Assembly: GCA_021234535.1 (NCBI GenBank)
Contig: CM037840.1
Coordinates: forward strand, 20,462,302 to 20,526,301
DNA: 64,000 nucleotides
Source of the DNA: Stichopus chloronotus
Taxonomy: Eukaryota > Echinodermata > Holothuroidea > Aspidochirotida > Stichopodidae
Reading direction: 5' to 3'
Positions within the stretch are counted from its first letter, which is position 1; each line of letters begins with the position of its first letter. The translations under genes were made by a program, and so were the position numbers. Below are positions 12,801 to 22,014 of the stretch, one piece after another. The notes beneath the pieces were generated by a model that made no database searches, had not been told where the DNA came from, and was given only the letters and a program-made list of their open reading frames with translations.

Positions 12801-15800
12801 TGGATATTTGAATTGTGGGCTTGAGTCAACAGTCAAAGCATATTCACTAAAGTCAGCTCTTTGATAAGGGGCGTTCTTGCATGAGAACATTCACACAACG
12901 TGTTAAAGCAATTCAAGATTGCTGTTACAAATACCATTCCTCTCCTCCGCTGTGTATAGTAGATACAGTATATGCATAAAGGTGCATTTACTGAGACGGT
13001 CTTTCGGAGTGACTGCAGCTGACAGGGAATAATTTAGTTTTCAAAATTTGCATGTACGTTTTCGGGTTTCTTGGGCATTTTGCTGCAAAATCTGAGAACA
13101 CCCTCACGTTGCACATGCAAAAACTGCTACTGCTACACAATATTCAATTTGTGGTAGCAATTTTAGTATTTTGTGTAGCAAAAGGAGATGCGATATGGTG
13201 TAAATTGTTCCCTGGTACCAACTGCCTTAAACTATGCAACTAGGAAGGACAGTTAAATATACAATGTGTCACATTTTAAAGCATATTAATGTTAAATGTA
13301 TGTAGTAGAAACTGTATTAAATCAAATTGTACCTTACTTTTACATGAATTCATTGTGAAAATTGAATATTTTAAAGGATGAAACAGAATCTTTGTCTTGT
13401 TTAATAAAAACAAACATGCATCGTACAGAGATTAGAAATGAAAACTAAATGAAATGGCTCAAAATTTGGCCCAGCTAGTACGATAATTCCTTCATCAACA
13501 GAAACGAAAGTTACAACTTGAATGCTTTAACAGTGCAACATGTGAGATTAAGTGTCCAAAGTTTTGCTGCCCAAATCAGTTTCTACTCATAATTTGTACA
13601 ATTCAGAGAATGTTGAATGTGTTTCATGTTGATGGAGGATCAACTGTCCAGACAATTGCAAAATGTCCTTTTTTACAAATATCGTATCAACATCCTCCTT
13701 CACGGACACGGTACAGATTGGAATTACTGCCTCAACGAGACATTTAAAAATAATAAATTATGTTCATCTGCAGGAAGCATCACTGCAACAACATCACCAA
13801 ACAGTAGAGGCTGGACCTTGATGGCTATGTAGAAGATACAGTAGATTAGGCCTACAGTAGATTAGGCCTACAGTAGATTAGGCCTACAGTAGATTAGGCC
13901 TACAGTAGATTAGGCCTACAGTAGATTAGGCCTACAGTAGATTAGGCCTACAGTAGATTAGGCCTACAGTAGATTAGGCCTACAGTAGATTAGGCCTACA
14001 GTAGATTAGGCCTACAGTAGATTAGGCCTACAGTAGATTAGGCCTACAGTAGATTAGGCCTACAGTAGATTAGGCCTACAGTAGATTAGGCCTACAGTAG
14101 ATTAGGCCTACAGTAGATTAGGCCTACAGTAGATTAGGCCTACAGTAGATTAGGCCTACAGTAGATTAGGCCTACAGTAGATTAGGCCTACAGTAGATTA
14201 GGCCTACAGTAGATTAACGTAAATATACTGTAATAAAAGATTCATCTCAAAAAATTTTTAGTCACTTGCTGAGACTACCAGCATTATGAGTCATGATGGG
14301 CTCAAAATTAGGTTCTCATTTTCATGATTTTTCATAGTTATCCCAAAAGTAACTTTCCTCAGGATTTGTGACTCCAAGGACAGAGGAATCAGGTTGTGAC
14401 TCCCAGCCAGAAGTTGTAATTCTGTTGAAGGGTCAAATAACTTGCCCATCAGTGCCATGAATTCCTGTAATGCAATGTAGTCGATTGAGGGCTCATTTAT
14501 AGAGGTGCTGAACCTAACCTACAGCACCTGATTTGTGCCCAAGCTGAGGAGACTTGTCTTTCGTTGTTTAAAATAATTGATGTTAAAGTGTATTGACCTC
14601 AGAGGCTCTACATCATCCTAACATCTACACTCTTTGCAATGGACTACGTTTAATTTCCTGATGTTTGACACAGACGATAGAGCTCTTGGTTATACCAATG
14701 AGCAAAATATTAAAGCAAAGACCTTGACATTCAAAATTGATGAGGAACTCTAAAAGTGTACCGTCTCCTCATGGAAACATAGAAAAGAGGTTGAAATCAG
14801 CAAAATAGCTGATTACATCAAAATGGTATTTGTCTGGAAGTCTGACATGACACTCACAAGGAGGACCAGGTCTTGTTGCCACCCAAGGGGAAATTAATTC
14901 TGCTTCAATCTGGGTGCATTCAGAACCTAGAATGGGTGAACGAGAAGGATTACAGACAGAAGACCTACAGTGCAGGCAGGAAAGCCAATCATGGCAAAAT
15001 TAAAAGTTCTGCAAACAGATTACGTACCATGGAAAAGAGAAAATGGTATTCCTGACAACTCTCAAATGCCCCTACATTTAAAATGAAGAGCTAACTTTAG
15101 AATGGGGGTGCAGCTTAAACTACACTGAGATACTGTAATAAGTCGCCAGACTCAAATGCTAGAATTTGCATTCATGGGAGGAGGTAAATTTGGTCATTAT
15201 ACCTGACACTATTTTCAATGCAATGTTACACTGAATTTCCTTGTTCTCAGGATAAATTTCAGAAATTTATGACAAACCTCAAAAGAATAGATATCCAATG
15301 GCTTGAATGGATTTACAGCTAACAGAATGTCTCCAATGTTAGTCTGCAGAGAGAAAATGAGAAGAGAAAGTGAAAAATTGACCTATAACAGTACAGTAAA
15401 GTAGAATGATATTCTTACATTACAGGAAACAACTCAGCTACACTGTACAGTACATAGTGTACTAACAGCAGCAGACTATATAGGCAGCAATCCAGTAAGC
15501 TGATAGTGTACAGTACAGTAAACTGTAAATACAGGAGAACTTATACAGTACATGCTCCGTAATACACCACCTGTATGGTGCACTCATAGTAAATTGAAAT
15601 CACCAGATGCCACAAATTTTTAGGGCAGTCCCCGAGTTTGATGGCTCACTAATTTGGGGGAATTCCCTAATTTGGGGAATGTCACTTACTTGGGGACAGT
15701 CCCTAGATCAAACGTTCCATTTCTGATTCTCTCCAATTCCAAAAAAGTCACAGAGTTGGGGACATAATCTCAAACATTAACACTCATATTACATTTCTGA

Positions 15801-18800
15801 TCGGATCACAATTCACAATCCATTGTTTGTGTATGCTCTTGCACTGTTGAGAATGTACAGTAGCCTTAGGCTAATCAATAAAAGTTCATGACTTTACTTT
15901 CAGTCAGCTGTATGGTACAGTAATTTTTACTATTTTAAAGCAACACATGTGCTGTACGTATAGTCATTATCACTGTGGGATGAATGTAGTTATGAATCTA
16001 TTCAAGAACTACAACTTACTGTACGCAAGTGTGTGCGTCACAGTATGACTTTCTTGACAACTGCACTACGTTTTCAACACATTCAACCTCAATAAACAAA
16101 TAACAGACACATGCAATTAAGACATGTATAAAAAAATGTACAAAAATGCACACAGCTTCGTAGGCTATGAAATACTGAACAGATAAACCTGACTTCTCTA
16201 CAATATGGTGCAGTGCTTACTGAGATATTATTTACACACATTTATGTCGCAGGTTTTACACAGACACAGCTTATCCTACCTTTTATCTGGAGGGACTTTG
16301 CCCTCTGGATATGGTCCAATTGATGCTGTGCATTTTAAGCAATATATTCACTATTATTGATCTTCACAAACAGAATTTGGCTTCTTTTGTCCTTTGGATC
16401 TACAGTATTGGAATGCAAGCGACAGTTTTTTAATTCCCAACCATAAATTATTTAAGTAGTTTCTACTGCATGACAGCCTATCTAAACACTACCTAAGCAA
16501 GGACATAGACTATGGAAAGTGGATTCAAAACATATACTGGTGAAGTGAAGATGCAGTATACACTGTAAAAACATTGGTAAAAAATTTGTGTCCAACCAAA
16601 CACTGAAAATAAATACTGTTTAAGATCTGATGGAACCGCCACAAAGTTAGCACTAAATTCTCTGTGATTATGACTGGGGATCAACCATAAATCGAAAGAA
16701 TTTAACAGAATTTGGAAGTGTTCATAGCATCTTGCAACCTTAAAGGGAAATAGGGCATTTGTTTTTTCAGAAAACATCCATATTTTTAAAACCACTGTTT
16801 GTGGATGCGGAATGATAGATTATTCAAAATAAGGAAGAACAGTAGTCTTTTTTTCAAGAAATAAGTTTCTCACAGATAGAAACTCAGTTATTTGTTGCTC
16901 AACACTAATTTGTTCACCCAAACTTTTCAAAATTCAAATGATATATCTTCCATTACTCATCACGTGCATAATTTTTTAAGGAGATGAAGTTTTGGCAGAC
17001 ATTTATTGAAGAGACTGAATGGTTTAATAATAACTAAAGCAATTTCTTTAGTACTTCATCTTGGTGTACAGTATTCTAAACGCCCTATTCACCTTTAAAG
17101 CAGCTAAAAATCTTCCTTGACTACAGTAACAAAGTTTAAATGGCAAAACAAAAACCATTGTAGTACTGTACAGCATGAAGTGTTTGAATTAGTGACAAAA
17201 TATTCTCTTCTGTTTGAAAACCCCTTTGTCACAGGAATGCTCTGAACATTGGTTTAATGACTTATTGAACAAATGACAGCATCTTTTGATAACGCTCCTG
17301 CAAATGTACATAAAGTGATTACACTGACAAACAGAACATAAAGTGTGTATAGAACATGTCAGTTACTGTTATTGTTTGCATCAGTTTTTCACATACATTG
17401 ATATCGCTGTATGTTTTGTGCATTGCTATTAGGTCCCTGTAGCTACCTGGCAATGTATTTTATTGATTAATGAAAAACATGCATTTTCTTTCTCGTTTTG
17501 AGTAAAGTCGTACACTTCGGAATCTTTACTTTTTGCTAGAGTTACATTGTACCATCAAGTGTACTCTCAAGTACACACAAAAGATAGTTTGCCTGTCGTC
17601 TATTGTCTATCGTCTATCTAGCGCTTTGCAATTGTACTTATATTAGGTGCTACATAAATCTATCTTATTATTATTAATGTTACATATTTCCTCTTGATCT
17701 TTTATTGCCACCTTGACTTGAAAGGTGCTACATCCCTTTTAAGGATAATGGTGCCCTCCAATAATAATTCCAATCAACAATCCATCTTCCTTTAATAAAT
17801 ATTGCTGTTGTAAATGTATGCAAATTGGTAAACTGTTTGCACAATAAATGCTGACATTTTCATCTGATTGTAAAACAGAGCACGGAAACAAAGAAAAAGA
17901 CAAGGCCTGAGAACTATTTCTCTCCATGCCTATGAAAGGCAAGTCAAGGTTTGTACCATTAGCACTGTAAAAGGTTCCAAATCATGGTACATTAAGTTAA
18001 AACTACCCTGTAAACTACTATGCTTTCACTATTGCAAAAGGTATGCAGAGTTTCTACAGTACATGAAAGGACAGACCACCTTATATGACAGGATACACTA
18101 GCTTGAAATACTGTAAGAACCTTAGATACACTGGCTTGCTTAAGCTGAAAATGCCAACCCTGTTATTTGGTCTTACAAAGCACATTGCTCACCATTTCAA
18201 ATTGTTTGTCTCATAAGGGCGCTGTTCACACATGCCCTAACACACACTCACACATGCCCTACCTTCTGTGTGCTACCAACAGCACACCAAATTCAACACG
18301 TTCTATGCGCACCCTGTTTATCTTACCGTACCTGTGTCGAGGAACCCTGTTGGAAAAACTTTTGGAATTCAGTCTAAAAGATTTTTTCAATACACTGTGC
18401 TAACAACAGTTAATTCTTAGTTTCTGCCGACATTGTGAAGTTGCGCACATGGCATCAGCCCGTAAAAGAATCAATGTTTTTAACACCCTGATCTACACTG
18501 ACCACTTTTTGACAACATTGCAAAATTGTTTTAAAACTGTACGGAAAACACAGGGAATGTAAATAATCATGAACTTTGGGAATTTTACAAAGAGTCATTG
18601 GTTGTTCTGAGGAACTCCATGCCCTTTCTCCAGATGGCAAAAGGCAAATCAAAGTATTAAATGACAAATATTAAAATTTATGCTAACAGCTGAGAATTGG
18701 GTGATTCCACTTGCTGCAAGGAGTAGGAAACTTGTTTACTGTACTCTGTGAACTGTACGTCACAATAGAGCACGCGCAAACTGTACTTGCAAACATGCAT

Positions 18801-19234
18801 ACTGTAGCACGCTCCTTCGGTCAACTACACAATAGTGAGATAACCCACGACCCTCAGTTCTGCATATTCATTACAAAGTCTAAAATGAGACATTTCCACA
18901 AAAACAAATCATTATGCAAGCATAGTTTTGGTTTTGTACACTCTTTCAAAATTCAACTTTATCAAAGCAAACTTAGTAAAGATAGTACAATGGACACATT
19001 CCATGAGAAACTTATATATGTACAACTGACAAGAAGAGAAGGATTCTTCACTCAAGTTGGTTTGAGAGTGCAATGTAGCCAAATCCTCAAAAAATTGAAC
19101 CTGAAAAACAAAATTAAACTTACATATATTTGGTCGGCATCATATCTGTGGGCTATTTTCTCCAAGATTTCTGGTTCAGAGAGATTGCTTAGAGCCGCTA
19201 GATCGTGTAGCTCTAAATCTGCCGAAATTGACAT
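3703..19234 (-). CDS. Unconventional myosin heavy chain, N-terminal half of the motor (six exons, 3' end off window)
   Basis: Joining 19234-19124, 15343-15278, 11467-11240, 7588-7474, 5327-5180 and 3817-3703 (minus strand) gives 783 nt, 261 codons, with no stop and matching intron phases 0,0,0,1,2,0. Residues 38-59 hold the myosin [12 protein letters not shown] segment, 73-85 [13 protein letters not shown], 101-108 the ATP-binding P-loop GESGAGKT, 136-148 [13 protein letters not shown], and 151-159 switch [10 protein letters not shown]. These are followed by TYLLEKSR and NFHVFY. All nucleotide-binding residues of an active ATPase are present as far as the sequence goes. Switch II (DIxGFE), the actin-binding loops, IQ motifs and tail are not seen; the next exon is not found in the leftmost 3.7 kb. 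LQEKILQVN resembles class III myosins, while [12 protein letters not shown] and ELVGF resemble class IX, so the class is left open. No kinase or RA domain precedes the motor in what is visible. Confidence 0.93.
3915..4440. repeat. Degenerate 18-bp minisatellite in myosin intron 5
   Basis: Variants of GAGTGTCTGACWTATCAA recur about every 18 bp. The clearest stretch is 4,112-4,430; the left part is more diverged. Because the period is a multiple of three, both strands stay open (a 148-codon frame on minus, 68 on plus). Those frames are repeat artefacts with protein pattern [12 protein letters not shown]. Confidence 0.88.
5180..5327 (-). CDS. Myosin exon 5 (post-switch I, residues 174-223)
   Basis: The exon encodes (A)[20 protein letters not shown] then [20 protein letters not shown] and CLQPPESY. 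The motifs YLLEKSR and ERNFHVFY are diagnostic of myosin motors. The acceptor is cctccacag and the donor ACAG|gtact; it enters in phase 1 and leaves in phase 2. Confidence 0.95.
5475..6010. repeat. Degenerate ~19-bp minisatellite in myosin intron 4
   Basis: Repeats of a unit close to TGGAATGTACATGACTACA, with spacing of about 18-21 bp and many substitutions. It starts about 150 bp from exon 5 and fills the adjacent intron. The short frames across it are artefacts. Confidence 0.88.
6160..7250. repeat. Highly diverged ~45-50-bp tandem repeat in myosin intron 4
   Basis: A recurring pattern AACCAGNTNAAGATTACATA, then a variable piece ending in TATGAATCCATGGAA, repeats roughly every 45-50 bp for over 1 kb (clear at 6,490, 6,600, 6,650, 6,740, 6,850 and 7,090). 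It directly follows the 19-bp array. The units are so diverged that simple masking may miss them. Confidence 0.7.
7474..7588 (-). CDS. Myosin exon 4 with switch I (residues 136-174, last codon split)
   Basis: The exon encodes [20 protein letters not shown] then [18 protein letters not shown] and one base of the next codon. NDNSSRFGK is switch I. The acceptor is ataacag and the donor g|gtaaga (phase 1). Exon 3 ends LQEKILQ and this exon continues [11 protein letters not shown], which is the canonical junction sequence of myosin heads. Confidence 0.95.
8390..9085. repeat. Inverted pair of a dispersed intronic repeat (fold-back)
   Basis: The left half (to about 8,760) and the right half (from about 8,765) are diverged reverse complements. 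For example, a CTGAAGGGTTTAACAATGAT-type segment at 8,690 is mirrored by ATTGCTAAACCATTCAGCCT near 8,812, and the CACCAACAT motif is mirrored at 8,730/8,787. Related single copies lie at 9,925-10,290 and, inverted, at 16,740-17,095. Confidence 0.7.
9925..10460 (+). repeat. Copy of the same dispersed repeat, with extra flank
   Basis: It shares the order CACCAACAT...CATTCAGTCTCATCGGTAAT...GTGAACAAATTATTCTTGAG...TCTGTGAGAAAC...ATTTCCCTTT with 8,765-9,085. It is followed at about 10,395-10,450 by a CAACCAAACACTGAAAA...AAGATCTGAT block also seen near 16,595. It lies within myosin intron 3. Confidence 0.7.
11240..11467 (-). CDS. Myosin exon 3 with P-loop (residues 60-135)
   Basis: This 228-nt exon is bounded by acceptor cccacacag and donor cag|gtagt. 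It encodes [16 protein letters not shown], then [20 protein letters not shown] and [16 protein letters not shown] is the Walker-A P-loop that binds the ATP phosphates. Base composition is richer in G+C than the flanking introns, as expected for constrained coding sequence. Confidence 0.96.
13837..14216. repeat. Perfect 16-bp tandem satellite, 23.75 copies
   Basis: The unit TACAGTAGATTAGGCC is repeated without a single substitution over 380 bp in myosin intron 2. Each unit junction contains the palindromes TAGGCCTA and CTACAGTAG. The period is not a multiple of three, and no protein is implied. Confidence 0.99.
15278..15343 (-). CDS. Myosin exon 2 (residues 38-59)
   Basis: This 66-nt exon encodes [20 protein letters not shown] plus FE, the conserved NPF/NPYK strand-loop of myosin heads. 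The acceptor is ctgcag and the donor gag|gttt; both sides are phase 0. It joins QIY from exon 1 to give [16 protein letters not shown]. Confidence 0.93.
15630..15765. repeat. Short degenerate repeat (TTGGGGACAGTCCC-type)
   Basis: Several variants of AATTTGGGGA and CAGTCCC(C/T) alternate over about 135 bp, forming partial inverted repeats. This is intronic and of unknown origin. Confidence 0.45.
16590..17095 (-). repeat. Inverted copy of the dispersed repeat in myosin intron 1
   Basis: The core (16,740-17,095) is the reverse complement of 9,925-10,290: GTTTCTCACAGATAGAAACT, TTGTTCACCCAAAC, GAGACTGAATGGTTTAATAA and ATCTTGGTG occur in mirrored order. The flanking CCAACCAAACACTGAAAATA block at 16,594 keeps the same orientation as at 10,395. 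Confidence 0.7.
17591..17678 (+). mobile_element. Probable LINE/SINE 3' tail
   Basis: The stretch TCTAGCGCTTTGCAATTGTA...GGTGCTACATAAATCTATCT followed by TTATTATTATTA has the form of the 3' end of CR1/L2-like elements and SINEs that borrow their tail (an AGCGCTTTG...TATAAAT core and a short ATT tail). No reverse-transcriptase frame is present, so it is a fragment. The family is inferred. Confidence 0.45.
19124..19234 (-). CDS. Myosin exon 1 (first visible coding exon, residues 1-37)
   Basis: It encodes [20 protein letters not shown] and onward to DADQIY, the helix that opens the myosin motor. The donor is TAT|gtaagt, phase 0. The ATG at 19234 has A at -3. An in-frame TAG lies 16 codons upstream, at about 19,280. 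The start is therefore plausible, but an acceptor between that stop and the ATG cannot be excluded; if one is used, the protein would have extra N-terminal sequence from an upstream exon. Confidence 0.85.
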
Positions 19235-21850
19235 TTTGTGTGCAACCTTCTGGTCAGTCTTAAAGACTGCCAATTTTGACTATGTATTGCTCCTTGACGT
19301 TCTTGGTGACTTTGAATTACTGCACTTGACGCAAAAAATATCACAATGGATCCATCTGAAATCAAAAATACAATCATTGATGAAGGCTTTTGTGATACAT
19401 ACTTAGGAACATCAGAACAGGGAGAACTCAAGAGGACTATGCCAGGGTAAGGTCCCTTCACAGAGCATTCTGGTGCCCCCACCCCTTTCATATTCATAAA
19501 TTGTGAAATCTTAAGTAGCTGATTAGAAATAGGCTGATATAAATCACCCAGTTGAATTATGCAACTTGTGGTTTTCAGTTGATTAATTTGGCCAACCAAT
19601 CTCTGGCACTGTTATTTGAAAAGATGAGAAGAAGTACAGGTACAGTAGGAAAATCAACAAAATCCCATTTTGCCCCTCATATAGAATAGGTTAAAGTGTG
19701 GGTGGGGTTATTTCAATGTCAGTTGCAGAAAAAAATGAAAATTAATGTACAGTAGAAAACAGAGAAAGCATGGGAGGGAAGCCTTCAGCAGGGAAGAGCT
19801 CCTGCATTTACAGCATGTGACTGGTGTTGTGCAGTTTTGATCACTACTAACGACAATTACTAATTAGGTTTGTATTACACAACTATCCCAACATGAACAC
19901 ACTCAATTACTTGGTGATCAGCTGTCACTGATGAGGCAAAGATTATTTCAACTGTGAAACTTGTCTCTGGTACAGTACTCAACCTGCAAAAGTCTTTGCA
20001 GCAAAGTAAGTGTCTACTTAAGTGCGTGAAATTTGAACATCAGTTTTTTAAAGTTAAAGAACTTACTTACCTTACAGTGTTCTGTCAATAGCAATCAAGG
20101 CTAACATAAGCATGAAAACATTGACTTACCATTTACAGTACCTGTCATGAACTCTGATAATTCTATTTCACATTAATTCTTTGTTGGTTTTCTGTTATTA
20201 TAAAGGCTTTGTAAACATTTCAGGAGCTGATAGAGTGGCAACATACAGTACACTAGTGCTGCACTGTTTCAAAATTACACTATTTTCCTATATATCCCTG
20301 AAGATGGATCACTGACACACAAATCAGACGTGCTGTTCTACAGGGCCCCCCGGCCATTTTGCTAGGCCCCTCCTAACAAATAAAGGGGAAATGAATACTA
20401 TGATATTATTCACCTTCATTTTTGGAAGACTAAACTTTTAAAACACAAAATCTGAAAATAAAGGATATCTGGATGCCTCTAACCAGGGAAGTCCATCTCA
20501 GGGGAGGCTTCATTGGCAAAAAAACCAATGATGACACTTTGCTTGGATGGCAAAATGTCACTTTTCCCTCCCCACCCCCCAAAAAAAATAATGTCATGTC
20601 CTTCTACAGAGTTACACCTGAAACCAAATATGCATGGTGTGCTAACATTTTAATCAATACCACGAACACTTCATGTACAGTAGAGTATAGTATGATGATG
20701 GTGTTCCCATAATGTTTACATACAGTATATAATACTGAACTGGTACAGTAACAACAGTCAATGGATTCAAGAACATCATCGATCCTATTTTCCAGAACAG
20801 AGGGGGGCTCTACATCAGCCAGAGATGGCTGTCTGCCCCAGTTCTTACGAAACCCTCGACAATCAATGCCAGTGGACTCTGGTCAATCGGTAAATGGTAC
20901 AAAGAACAGCATTTAGCATTGATTATGATTCTGTGACTGCTAAATTACTGTAAGGCTGTGATGGTAAGTAAAAAAGTGGAAACCAGTTTTGGTGGCCGTG
21001 AAAACCAGTTTTAAATCAAAACTGTTTTTATCAAAATCTACTCTGACCATATGCATAACGCACTTATTGCAAATTATTTTGAATAAGAATTCGCACAACT
21101 GTTGGTCAAAAGTTAAACAAAAACTCAAGTTTTTCGACAAATCCTTTAACACACCAGCAATAAGTAGAAATTTCTTTCCATTAAAAAAGTGTGGAATGCC
21201 TTATTGAAGTAAAATTTGAAATGGAAAAGAAATCATGATTGGTTACTAACTAACCAGTTTTTCCTACAACCGCTTTTTCTGTTTCTCGAAAATTCCAAAA
21301 ACCGAATCAAACAAAAACTGGTTTTGAAAACCGGTTTTCCAAACAGCCTTATTTCAAATACCACACCAAAAGAAGATTCCATTGCAGTCTTTAATGAAAC
21401 ATACTGTAAGAAACAATGTCGAAAAACAGACAAGGTCAGATGAAGTACTGAAATCGCATGGCTCACCTGGTTACAAGTAACAAACTTACTGCAGAGTACC
21501 TGTCTTCCTTCTCGCCAACACACCAAGCTACAGTATCTCACTTTTGACCACTTTTGTGCCACAGTCATGGATGAGCCCATATGAAATGCAAATTGTCTAT
21601 CATTTTTTTCCCAGTACTAAGCATGGAGCAGAGCAGAATGACAAATAACAAGGAAGTGATATTGGAGTCATTAAAGAGTACCAATAAAATAAACTGAAAA
21701 AAAAAAACTCAGAACTTATTGCTTTCACTATAAATTTTATCCATCAGAGTGGAGGTGCGATAGCTTAATGACTCTTTCTTGATTCCGTGAGTACTGATGC
21801 TCAATGATCATTAGACATATTTAAATGTTGAACATGAAGGCTTGTACTAT
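19235..21850. other. Upstream of the first visible myosin exon; no gene recognised
   Basis: No conserved protein segment is seen on either strand. The 231-codon plus-strand frame at 18,711-19,406 crosses myosin exon 1 in antisense and looks like chance. Upstream non-coding exons or the promoter of the myosin gene may lie here or further right but cannot be placed. Confidence 0.4.
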
Positions 21851-21943
21851 ACATCATATTGTTTTTTTATTCATTACTTCCAAGGGTTTCATGTTCCAGG
21901 AAATGTCACTGTAATTCCAGAGGCTCCATGTTCCTTAGGCTCA

Positions 21944-22014
21944 ATGTTCCCAGGGTGCAATGTTCCCGAACCCTGGGAACATGGGATATTGGAAACATCG
22001 AACCCTGGGAACAT
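21944..22014. repeat. Inverted repeat cluster with 13-bp arms
   Basis: ATGTTCCCAGGGT (21,944-21,956) is perfectly complementary to ACCCTGGGAACAT at 21,970-21,982, and the second arm is repeated at 22,002-22,014. A further CATGTTCC copy at 21,928 suggests a small family of alternating units. Confidence 0.85.

Noticed and set aside
18711..19406. 231-codon plus-strand frame
   Set aside because: It runs antisense across myosin exon 1, has no recognisable domain, and its extra openness partly reflects the constrained codons of the exon on the other strand.
21748..21800. Second tRNA-like A box (GCGATAGCTTAATGAC) near 21.75 kb
   Set aside because: No B box at the expected distance.
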